Part shown: positions 1 through 6,628 of the stretch, piece after piece | Layout: every line of letters begins with the position of its first letter | How positions within the stretch are numbered: the stretch's first letter is position 1 | Source of the DNA: an uncultured Blautia sp. | Lineage (GTDB): Bacteria; Bacillota; Clostridia; Lachnospirales; Lachnospiraceae | Length of the DNA: 23,245 nt | Reading direction: 5' to 3' | Assembly (NCBI RefSeq): GCF_934371575.1 | Contig: NZ_CAKRNY010000053.1 | Span: 1 to 23,245 of the forward strand | Notes under the pieces: generated by a model | What the model saw: the letters and a program-made list of their open reading frames with translations, nothing else | Told to the model about the DNA's origin: nothing | The model's database searches: none | Program-made: the position numbers and the translations under genes

Positions 1-972
1 AGACCGCCGAAGGGCAGCAGACAGTGCGTGCTTGGCCGCGAAACCGCAATTCAGAAAATGGTATGGAACAAAGAGGGCTGGTTAAGGCTGGCCTGCGGTG
101 GAAGATTTGGACAGTGGGAAACGGAGGAGCCGACCGGTATTTCGGAGTATCTTTTCCCGGAGGAAGAGGGGAAGGATTATGGAAAAGACGACTTTGATTT
201 AGAAATTGCAGACAGTGCTGGAAATAATGAAACTGCAAAGAATGCGGACATTGCTGAAACTCTTTCGAAAACAAAAGAGTATCTGAATGAGAAGAATGCT
301 GTGGACGAAGAATGTAATAAAAAGTTAAGTGTGCCAGTGAAGAAGACCTCTGCGCTCTTAGATGTGCGCTATACTTCCCTGCGCCAGCCCTATGACAGCT
401 ACACCAGCCTGACAGAACGCCCCGGCTATCTCCGCCTCTACGGCCAGGAATCCCTGAATTCCTGCTATAACGTAAGTCTGGTGGCACGGAGGCAGCAGGA
501 GCGCCATGTTCAGGTGGAAACCTGTGTGGAGTTTGCCCCGACCTGCCAAGAACAGATGGCAGGACTTGCCTATATGTATGACACTGGCAATTTCTACCTT
601 CTGGTAAAGACCAGAGAAGAAGAGTTTGGCTCCCAGACACTTGATTTGAAAAAGTCTGCAAAGCTGCGCCTGATAAAGAGCGATCACTTTGATGTAGAAG
701 ATGTGATTCCGGCAATTTCCATTCCGGAAGACGGCCCTGTATATCTGCGCGTGACCACCACCCAGGAAGGACTTTACGCAAAATTCTTCTACTCCCTGGA
801 TGGAAAAGACTATCAGGAACTGGCGGAAGTTCCCACCAACATCCTCACCGACGAGCAAAGCGAAGGCTTCACTGGCGCTCACTTCGGAATGTACTGTCAT
901 GATATGACTGGGGTGAGACGGTATGCGGATTTTGATTATTTTGAGATTGTTAAAGCGCGAAAAAAACAATAG
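1..972 (+). CDS. GH43-type beta-xylosidase/arabinofuranosidase, C-terminal part (5' end outside window)
   Basis: The reading frame is already open at base 1, so the N-terminal five-bladed catalytic domain is missing. The visible start reads RPPKGSRQCVLGRETAIQ and then a WLRLA segment, which resembles the last blade of GH43 xylosidases. The second half, from about base 355, carries LTERPGYLRL, SLVARRQQ and QMAGLAYMYD. These are typical of the concanavalin-like C-terminal beta-sandwich (GH43_C2) that closes over the active site in this subfamily. The family hydrolyses xylo-oligosaccharides or arabinosyl side chains, usually in the cytoplasm. Between the two parts lies a hydrophilic, Glu/Lys/Asn-rich stretch of about 65 residues (roughly bases 130-350), longer than the linker I would expect. 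Stop TAG at 970-972. The family call is confident; the exact substrate is not determinable here. Confidence 0.87.
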   Translation, partial: RPPKGSRQCVLGRETAIQKMVWNKEGWLRLACGGRFGQWETEEPTGISEYLFPEEEGKDYGKDDFDLEIADSAGNNETAKNADIAETLSKTKEYLNEKNAVDEECNKKLSVPVKKTSALLDVRYTSLRQPYDSYTSLTERPGYLRLYGQESLNSCYNVSLVARRQQERHVQVETCVEFAPTCQEQMAGLAYMYDTGNFYLLVKTREEEFGSQTLDLKKSAKLRLIKSDHFDVEDVIPAISIPEDGPVYLRVTTTQEGLYAKFFYSLDGKDYQELAEVPTNILTDEQSEGFTGAHFGMYCHDMTGVRRYADFDYFEIVKARKKQ

Positions 973-1031
973 AAAAGGTATTTAGGCAGATTAAAAATTC
1001 ATACATTTTCTTAATAAAGTGATATTGCAAC

Positions 1032-1078
1032 CCCCATGTTTTCTGCGTATTATGTTAGTAGAAAGCATGGGGATTTTT
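1032..1078 (+). terminator. Rho-independent terminator after the GH43 gene
   Basis: The 13-bp arms 1032-1044 (CCCCATGTTTTCT) and 1060-1072 pair with one G-T wobble around a 15-nt loop, and T5 follows at 1074-1078. It separates the GH43 gene from the next glycosidase, so the latter probably has its own promoter in 1079-1125. I could not find a convincing -35/-10 pair there. Confidence 0.85.
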
Positions 1079-1140
1079 GCTTGAAAAGGTTTATATTAAA
1101 ACGAACATAACGCTTAAAAAAGGAGAAAGGATTACGGAAA

Positions 1141-2757
1141 ATGAAATTAAATTATGCAAAAACAATAGAAAAATGGGGTATTTTCGAAGTAACTGTAAGC
1201 GGTCCCAAGGAAGGAAATCCATTTTGTGACCAGTGGATCAAAGGTACTTTTTGCTGCAAAAATGAGAAGAAAACTGTAGATGGTTTTTATGATGGAGATG
1301 GTGTTTATAAAGTAAGATTTATGCCGTCTTTTACAGACGTGTATACCTTTGAAATTGAGGCTTCCTTTGATATTAAAGTGGGGACAGAAGTGGCGGATGA
1401 AGAAGAGCATGAACAGAAGCCTGGGAATGCAAATGCTGGGACAGCAGCAGAAAAATATGCAGTCAGAAATATGCTGACCGGAAGCTTTACTGTAACTTCT
1501 CCTTCTGCGGACAACCATGGTCCGGTTCGTGTTGCGGGTACATATTATCTTGCCTATGAGGATGGAACACCCTATCACTGCATTGGAACTACCTGTTATG
1601 TATGGAATCTGCAGAACGAAGAATTGCAGAAGCAGACACTGAAAACTCTGGAAGAAAATGCCTTTAACAAGATCCGTTTCTGTATTTTCCCCAAGCACTA
1701 TGACTACAATCTTCATGAGCCAATTACCTATCCTTATGAGGGAACACCCTGCGACAGTTCTGTGTTAAATGAGAGTAATTTTGCGGAATATAATGGCTGT
1801 GCACCTGGCAATGACTGGGACTTTACCAGATTCAATCCACCCCATTTCCAGCATATTGAAAAGTGTATTCAGGCACTTATGAATCTGGGAATCGAGGCAG
1901 ATTTGATTGTTATGCATCCATATGACAGATGGGGATTCTCCATGATGAAAGCAGAGGATGATGACCGTTACTGGAAGTATGTGCTGGCACGTTTTTCAGC
2001 ATACCGAAATGTATGGTGGTCTCTGGCTAATGAGTATGATTTGATGCACGAAAAGACTCTTTCTGACTGGGAAAGATATGCCAGCATTATCTGCGAAAAG
2101 GATCCTTACCATCATCTCAGATCCATTCATAACTGCAAGGCGTACTATGATTATAACCTGCCCTGGGTAACTCACTGCAGTATCCAGAGAACGGAGACCT
2201 ATCGTTCCTCCGAGCTGGTAAATGAGTGGCGCGAGAAATATCATAAGCCTGTAATTCTGGACGAAATCTGCTATGAGGGCAACATTCAGTTTGGCTGGGG
2301 AAATATCAGCGGTGAGGAAATGACGAGAAGATTCTGGGAGGCATTCTGCCGTGGTGGATATCCGGGACACGGTGAAACTTATCTCAGCCCGGATCGTATT
2401 CTCTGGTGGTCTCATGGTGGCGTTCTTCATGGAACCTCACCGGAGCGTATCAGATTTCTTGCAAAAATCATGGAAGAAACACCGGGACTTGGCGTGGAAC
2501 CTATGCCTTGCAAATGGGATGAGGTTGCCTGCCGTGCTGCCGGTTTCCCGGCAAGGAAAGATTATTTTATTTACTATTATTCCTTTATGCGACCGGGCTT
2601 CCGGGATTTCTACTTTGATGATACTACAGAGTATCAGGTGGAAATTATCGATACCTGGGAAATGACCATTACCGATGGTGGTATCCACAAAGGTAAATTC
2701 CGCGTGCAGCTGCCGGGGAAAGAGTATATGGCAGTGCGTCTGCGGGTAGCGAAGTAA
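1141..2757 (+). CDS. DUF5060/DUF4038/DUF5605-type glycoside hydrolase
   Basis: A 538-residue putative cytoplasmic glycosidase; I see no signal peptide. Residues 5-75 (KWGIFEVTVSG, FYDGDGVYKVRFMP) match the DUF5060 beta-sandwich found at the N-terminus of many polysaccharide-utilisation glycosidases. Residues 130-420 form a TIM-barrel of the DUF4038/GH140-like type, with HPYDRWGFS (259-267), SLANEYD with Glu298 as likely acid/base, and VILDEICYEGN with Glu375 as likely nucleophile. The C-terminal 90 residues fit the DUF5605 sandwich. Residues 82-105 form an acidic, Ala/Asn-rich insertion inside the N-terminal region. The ATG follows AGGAG at 1121-1125, a rather long spacing, with a weaker purine run in between. 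It lies beside a GH43 gene, so a role in plant cell-wall side-chain degradation is likely. The substrate is unknown. Confidence 0.83.
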   Translation: MKLNYAKTIEKWGIFEVTVSGPKEGNPFCDQWIKGTFCCKNEKKTVDGFYDGDGVYKVRFMPSFTDVYTFEIEASFDIKVGTEVADEEEHEQKPGNANAGTAAEKYAVRNMLTGSFTVTSPSADNHGPVRVAGTYYLAYEDGTPYHCIGTTCYVWNLQNEELQKQTLKTLEENAFNKIRFCIFPKHYDYNLHEPITYPYEGTPCDSSVLNESNFAEYNGCAPGNDWDFTRFNPPHFQHIEKCIQALMNLGIEADLIVMHPYDRWGFSMMKAEDDDRYWKYVLARFSAYRNVWWSLANEYDLMHEKTLSDWERYASIICEKDPYHHLRSIHNCKAYYDYNLPWVTHCSIQRTETYRSSELVNEWREKYHKPVILDEICYEGNIQFGWGNISGEEMTRRFWEAFCRGGYPGHGETYLSPDRILWWSHGGVLHGTSPERIRFLAKIMEETPGLGVEPMPCKWDEVACRAAGFPARKDYFIYYYSFMRPGFRDFYFDDTTEYQVEIIDTWEMTITDGGIHKGKFRVQLPGKEYMAVRLRVAK

Positions 2758-2772
2758 TAACCATATTCATAC

Positions 2773-2806
2773 AAAAAGCTCAGTTGTGTATGCAGCTGGG
2801 CTTTTT
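2773..2806 (+). terminator. Rho-independent terminator after the DUF5060 glycosidase
   Basis: The arms 2773-2783 (AAAAAGCTCAG) and 2796-2806 (CTGGGCTTTTT) pair, with a further three pairs inside the arms and loop TGTATG. The T5 run is part of the 3' arm. The A-rich 5' arm means it could also work on the opposite strand. Confidence 0.85.
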
Positions 2807-2819
2807 GAGCATAAAAATC

Positions 2820-2848
2820 TTGAATCGTTTTTCAGAATTTGTTATGAT
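2820..2848 (+). promoter_or_regulatory. Sigma-A type promoter of the MATE gene
   Basis: TTGAAT at 2820-2825 and TATGAT at 2843-2848 are separated by 17 nt. Transcription would start near 2855, exactly where the first leader hairpin begins, giving an untranslated leader of about 109 nt. Confidence 0.6.
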
Positions 2849-2854
2849 TCTTGC

Positions 2855-2942
2855 ATCAGGAGTGGTGCAAGCCACTCCTGATAAGCTGCGAAGCAGCATT
2901 CGGTTATGAGCAAGTAGCGAAGCGGATCTGGAGTATCCGCTT
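2855..2942 (+). repeat. Three consecutive hairpins in the MATE leader
   Basis: Hairpin A has 11-bp perfect arms 2855-2865 (ATCAGGAGTGG) and 2872-2882 around TGCAAG. Hairpin B has GCTGC 2885-2889 and GCAGC 2893-2897 around GAA. Hairpin C has 8-bp perfect arms 2920-2927 (AAGCGGAT) and 2935-2942 around CTGGAGT. TTGCA 2851-2855 could alternatively pair with TGCAA 2866-2870 and would disrupt A, although most of it lies at or before the predicted start site. None has a T-run, so they are not simple terminators. They could be a structured leader or a dispersed palindromic element. I do not recognise a known riboswitch class. Confidence 0.7.
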
Positions 2943-2963
2943 GATCGTAAGGGAGGAGATTTT

Positions 2964-4334
2964 TTGGAAGAAACAAACATCAGTCAGGAGCAAAATCCAT
3001 TGGGAACAGCTCCGGTAGGAGGACTGATATTGAAATTTGCAATTCCGGCAATTATCAGTATGCTGGTTAGTGCAATGTACAATATTGTGGATCAGATTTT
3101 CATTGGCCAAGGCGTTGGAATGCTGGGAAATGCTGCAACTAATGTTGCATTTCCTGTAACAACTATTGCAACGGCGTTGGCACTGCTTCTGGGGATTGGA
3201 GGTGCGTCTAACTATAACCTGGAAATGGGTGCCGGAAGAGAGAAGAAGGCAAGTTCCATAGCCGGAACGGCGCTTTCCACACTGGTGATCACAGGTGTGA
3301 TTCTGGCAGTGGCAGTACTTCTGTTTTTGCATCCGCTTCTAAGCTTATTTGGTGCAACAACGGACGTTATGCCCTATGCAGTAGATTATCTTGGGATCAC
3401 AGCAGTGGGACTCCCTTTTTATGCATTATCCATTGGAGGAAATCATATTGTCCGTGCAGATAGAAGTCCCACATATTCTATGACCTGTGTTCTTACAGGT
3501 GCCATCATTAACACAATTCTGGATCCCCTTTTCATCTTTGGGTTTGGTTGGGGAATTAAGGGTGCTGCCTGGGCAACGGTGATCGGACAGGTTGTTTCCG
3601 GTATTTTGGTGGTTATCTATTTTGGAAAATTTCGTAAAATGTATCTGGAGATGAGCATGTTAAAGCCTTCTTCAGAGTGCCTGAAAGCCATTATTTCTCT
3701 TGGAATGGCGTCCTGTATTAATCAGATCGCTATGGCAATTGTTCAGATTGTACTAAACAATATTTTACGTTATTACGGCGGTTTATCTATTTATGGAAGT
3801 GATATTCCAATCGCCTGTGTAGGAGTTATTTCAAAAGTAAACCAGGTGTTTATGGCGATTTGTATTGGAATTTCTCAAGGCTGTCAGCCAATCTGGGGCT
3901 TTAATTATGGGGCAAAAAAATACGACAGGGTAAGACTTGCATACCGTCATTCCATGATTGCATGTACTGCGATTGCTACTGTATTTTTCCTTTGTTTTCA
4001 ATTATTTCCCCACCAGATTGTAAGTATTTTCGGAACTGGAAGTGACCTTTATTTCCAGTTTGCAGAACGCTATCTGAAGATTTTTATGTTTATGACATTT
4101 GCAAATGGGATTCAGCCAATGTCCTCAGGATTTTTTACATCTATTGGAAAGGCAAAGCTTGGAATCGTCATGTCCCTGACCAGACAGGTGCTGTTTCTTT
4201 TGCCGTTGATTATTGTTTTCTCATTGATAATGGGAATTGACGGAGTTATGTATGCAGGACCGATCGCAGACGCAGCTGCATTTGCACTGGCAATATTGTT
4301 CGCAAGAAGAGAGCTTGGGGCTATGAACAAATAA
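2964..4334 (+). CDS. MATE family multidrug/Na+ antiporter-type efflux transporter
   Basis: A 456-residue integral membrane protein with about 12 hydrophobic segments in two halves. The first half contains LKFAIPAIISMLVSAMYNIV followed by DQIFIGQG, the classic MATE first-helix signature. ISQGCQPIWGFNYGAKK in the second half is also typical of MatE repeats. The family exports cationic drugs or metabolites using a Na+ or H+ gradient. The start is TTG at 2964, chosen because GGGAGGAG at 2951-2958 sits 5 nt upstream and the next in-frame Met would remove the first helix. MYG1 follows 22 nt downstream, so the two are probably co-transcribed. The substrate cannot be told from sequence. Confidence 0.93.
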   Translation: MEETNISQEQNPLGTAPVGGLILKFAIPAIISMLVSAMYNIVDQIFIGQGVGMLGNAATNVAFPVTTIATALALLLGIGGASNYNLEMGAGREKKASSIAGTALSTLVITGVILAVAVLLFLHPLLSLFGATTDVMPYAVDYLGITAVGLPFYALSIGGNHIVRADRSPTYSMTCVLTGAIINTILDPLFIFGFGWGIKGAAWATVIGQVVSGILVVIYFGKFRKMYLEMSMLKPSSECLKAIISLGMASCINQIAMAIVQIVLNNILRYYGGLSIYGSDIPIACVGVISKVNQVFMAICIGISQGCQPIWGFNYGAKKYDRVRLAYRHSMIACTAIATVFFLCFQLFPHQIVSIFGTGSDLYFQFAERYLKIFMFMTFANGIQPMSSGFFTSIGKAKLGIVMSLTRQVLFLLPLIIVFSLIMGIDGVMYAGPIADAAAFALAILFARRELGAMNK

Positions 4335-4342
4335 AGGAAAGA

Positions 4343-4360
4343 ATGGCAAAAAATATATGA
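4343..4360 (+). other. Possible five-codon leader ORF overlapping the MYG1 start
   Basis: ATG at 4343 encodes M-A-K-N-I and stops with TGA at 4358-4360, which overlaps the MYG1 ATG at 4357 in the arrangement ATGA. The only Shine-Dalgarno-like run, AAGGA at 4334-4338, is 4 nt before this ATG but 18 nt before the MYG1 ATG. It could therefore serve translational coupling. It may equally be chance. Confidence 0.3.
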
Positions 4361-5589
4361 ATAATTTACTGGAACAGATAAAAAAGAACAATGCTTCTGC
4401 TTTTACCCACGGTGGAAAATTCCATGCAGATGATGTTTTTTCGGCTGCTTTATTACTGTATTTAAACCCGGAAATCAATATTTCCAGGGGAAATAAAGTG
4501 CCAGAGATATTCGATGGAATTGTGTTTGATATTGGCCGGGGTCAGTACGATCATCATCAGAAGGACAGCAGAATCAGGGAAAATGGGGTGCCTTATGCAG
4601 CATTTGGACTTCTCTGGGAGGCACTTGGTAAGGAGATATTAGGCGTGGAACTGGCTGAAAAGTTTGACCAGTCTTTTGTTCAGCCACTGGATAATAATGA
4701 TAATACAGGTGAAAAAAATGAACTGGCGACGCTGATTGGAAATTTTAATCCGGCATGGGATGTTCAGGGTGGAAGTGATGAAGCATTTTTCCAGGCCGTG
4801 AGTGTGGCAGGCATGATCCTGGAAAATAAATTTCAGCGTTATCTTGGAAATGAGCGTGCGGACAGGCGTGTGGAAGAAATTCTGGAGATGCATAATGAGG
4901 CCATTTCTTCAGGAAAAAAGTCAGAAGAAGAGGCAAAAATCCTGGTTCTTCCAGAATTTGTACCATGCCAGAAACGCCTGTCAGAGACAGAAATTGCCTT
5001 TGTGATTTTTCCATCAAACAGAGGTGGATATTGTATTCAGCCACAGAAAAAAGAGTATTCCCTGAACTATAAATGTAGTTTTCCAGTGGAATGGTTAGGT
5101 CTGGAAAATGAAGAACTGGTTCAGAAAACTGGTCTTGAAAGTGCCGGATTCTGTCATAAAGGTGGTTTTCTTATGACCGCAGGAACTCTGGAGGATGCGA
5201 TAAAAGCCTGTGAGATCAGTCTTGCGCAATTTCATGAAAAGCCGGTTATTGTTAATTTTGGCGGAGATTCTGAGGTGGATGAATTGCTTCTGAAGCTGCC
5301 GAAATTACAGGCTGCGAAGGTAGTTCACATTGATTTTCCACAGCTTCCGGAATTGGAAATGCAGGATATTTATGGGGAAATTCTGATGGAAAAGCAGGAG
5401 TGGAAGGCTGTTGTTAAAGAGCAGGTAAAGCAGATCTTGAAGTACAAACCGGAGGCTGTTTTTGTAGGAGATAATATATTTGCAGCATATCCGGTGGTGC
5501 ATACCCTAAGGAAGAAACACATTCCTGTACTCACATTGGCAAAGAAGAATAGCGAGAAAATTATAGTCAGAATACCCTCCGGATCATAA
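4357..5589 (+). CDS. MYG1 (UPF0160) family metal-dependent nuclease/phosphoesterase with a C-terminal extension
   Basis: A 410-residue protein. The MYG1 core occupies residues 14-290 with THGGKFHADD (17-26), FDIGRGQYDHHQ (57-68, including Asp65-His66-His67), PLDNNDN (110-116) and the C-terminal GFCHKGGF (264-271). These Asp and His residues form the predicted DHH-like metal site; eukaryotic MYG1 is reported as a 3'-5' RNA exonuclease. Bacterial members usually end near residue 300. Here about 115 more residues follow (295-410), alternating hydrophobic strands and charged helices, with VFVGDNIFAAYPVVHTL near 368-384. I cannot assign this part. It sits 22 nt after the MATE gene. No terminator is visible downstream, and its 3' end overlaps the decayed minus-strand UPF0251 fragment. 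Confidence 0.88.
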   Translation: MNNLLEQIKKNNASAFTHGGKFHADDVFSAALLLYLNPEINISRGNKVPEIFDGIVFDIGRGQYDHHQKDSRIRENGVPYAAFGLLWEALGKEILGVELAEKFDQSFVQPLDNNDNTGEKNELATLIGNFNPAWDVQGGSDEAFFQAVSVAGMILENKFQRYLGNERADRRVEEILEMHNEAISSGKKSEEEAKILVLPEFVPCQKRLSETEIAFVIFPSNRGGYCIQPQKKEYSLNYKCSFPVEWLGLENEELVQKTGLESAGFCHKGGFLMTAGTLEDAIKACEISLAQFHEKPVIVNFGGDSEVDELLLKLPKLQAAKVVHIDFPQLPELEMQDIYGEILMEKQEWKAVVKEQVKQILKYKPEAVFVGDNIFAAYPVVHTLRKKHIPVLTLAKKNSEKIIVRIPSGS

Positions 5590-5687
5590 GAAGTCTGGAT
5601 GTGAATTATAGAAATATCCATCTGGGCAGCACATTGTTCGTGAGTTTTCTTCTCCAGATCTACCAGACGGATGACTTCGTATTTATC
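5583..5687 (-). pseudogene. Fragment of a UPF0251/DUF134 DNA-binding protein gene
   Basis: On the minus strand, 35 codons read DKYEVIRLVDLEKKTHEQCA and then AQMDISIIHIQTSYD. This lines up with the helix-turn-helix core of UPF0251 proteins, usually of the form DEYEAIRLIDLEGLTQEQCA...ARTTVQ.IY. An in-frame TAA lies just upstream (minus-strand sense), no start or N-terminal metal-binding part is present, and the end runs into the MYG1 stop region. I read it as a relic left when neighbouring DNA was lost. The similarity is from memory of the family and the piece is short. The ATG within it is not expected to be functional. Confidence 0.6.
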
Positions 5688-5791
5688 CCCTTATTTTCGA
5701 CATATGTCAATTATGACTCTGAAAGAAGTATTTATCAAGAGTTATTTTCCTATTTCTGCAAGGTTATTTCCCTTAATTCCACAGGGAAATA

Positions 5792-5820
5792 TTGACATAT
5801 TCCACTGTAAGGAGTACAGT
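5792..5820 (+). promoter_or_regulatory. Promoter of the suf-like operon with overlapping dyad operator
   Basis: TTGACA (5792-5797) and TACAGT (5815-5820) are 17 nt apart, which fits a sigma-A promoter starting near 5827. A perfect dyad ACTGTA (5804-5809) - AGGAG - TACAGT (5815-5820) covers the spacer and the whole -10, which is the position of a repressor operator. A second dyad, TATTTCCC (5765-5772) with GGGAAATA (5784-5791), abuts the -35. The rest of the gene-free stretch 5590-5890 holds only the UPF0251 relic and the short leader. An Fe-S or redox-sensing regulator, such as an Rrf2-type protein, is an inference from the downstream genes. Confidence 0.7.
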
Positions 5821-5890
5821 CCAATAAGAAAGAAAATAGTGCCTGTGAATGCAGACATTATGAATCAGAAAAGACAGAAGAGGTATAAAT

Positions 5891-6628
5891 ATGCTGAAAG
5901 TAAAGAACCTGACTTTTGAAGTGAACGAAGAAGGGAAAAAGCGATGTCTGGTAAATCATATCAGTTTTGATGTTCAGGATGGAGAAATGCTGGTTATTAC
6001 CGGACCGAACGGTGGAGGAAAATCCACTCTGGCCAAGGTGCTGGCTGGTATTGAGAAAGCTGACAGCGGAGAAATTTATCTGGACGAAGAGAATATTACA
6101 GAATATGATATTGATCATCGTGCGAATGCGGGAATCGGATATGCATTCCAGCAGCCACCGCGATTTAAAGGAATGACAGTGAGAAGACTTCTGGCACTTG
6201 CAGCAGGCAGGGAGCTGACTGAGGAAGAGAGCTGCGACCTTCTTTCCGCAGTGGGACTTTGCTCCGAAGATTACCTGAACCGTCAGCTGGATGGAACTCT
6301 TTCCGGAGGAGAAATGAAGCGAATTGAGATTGCTACAGTCCTGGCGAAATCCCATAAAGTGAGTATTTTCGACGAGCCTGAAGCAGGAATCGATCTCTGG
6401 AGTTTTTCCATGCTGATCAAGCGTTTTGAGGAAATCCACCGTGAGAAAAAAGAATGTCTGATCCTTATTTCCCATCAGGAAAAAATCATCAATATGGCAG
6501 ACAAGATCATGGTGATCGAAGACGGCGAAGTGAAAAAATATGGTGCCAAAGAAGACGTTTTCCCAACCTTATTTCAGCAGGAAAAATGTCAGAAATGCTT
6601 GACTGAAGGAGGAAAATGTAATGATTAA
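5891..6628 (+). CDS. sufC: SufC-like Fe-S cluster assembly ATPase
   Basis: A 245-residue soluble ABC ATPase with Walker A GPNGGGKS (38-45), Q-loop around Gln87-Gln88, signature LSGGEMKRIEIA (137-148), Walker B VSIFDE (157-162) and H-loop His195. FDEPEAGIDLW after Walker B is characteristic of SufC rather than of transporters, and no membrane subunit is encoded nearby. SufC powers the SufB/D scaffold in cytoplasmic Fe-S cluster assembly. The C-terminus ends in a Cys tail, Cys233-x2-Cys236-x6-Cys243, that the E. coli protein lacks as far as I recall. AGAAGAGG at 5876-5883 lies 7 nt before the ATG. The stop overlaps the next gene by 8 nt, so translation is coupled. Confidence 0.9.
   Translation: MLKVKNLTFEVNEEGKKRCLVNHISFDVQDGEMLVITGPNGGGKSTLAKVLAGIEKADSGEIYLDEENITEYDIDHRANAGIGYAFQQPPRFKGMTVRRLLALAAGRELTEEESCDLLSAVGLCSEDYLNRQLDGTLSGGEMKRIEIATVLAKSHKVSIFDEPEAGIDLWSFSMLIKRFEEIHREKKECLILISHQEKIINMADKIMVIEDGEVKKYGAKEDVFPTLFQQEKCQKCLTEGGKCND

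Noticed and set aside
1103..1120. Possible CcpA (cre) site upstream of the DUF5060 glycosidase, around AACGCTT
   Set aside because: At least three mismatches to the cre consensus, so no better than chance.
5601..5795. 64-codon plus-strand ORF between MYG1 and sufC
   Set aside because: No ribosome site, no family resemblance, and it runs across the minus-strand UPF0251 relic and into the suf promoter.
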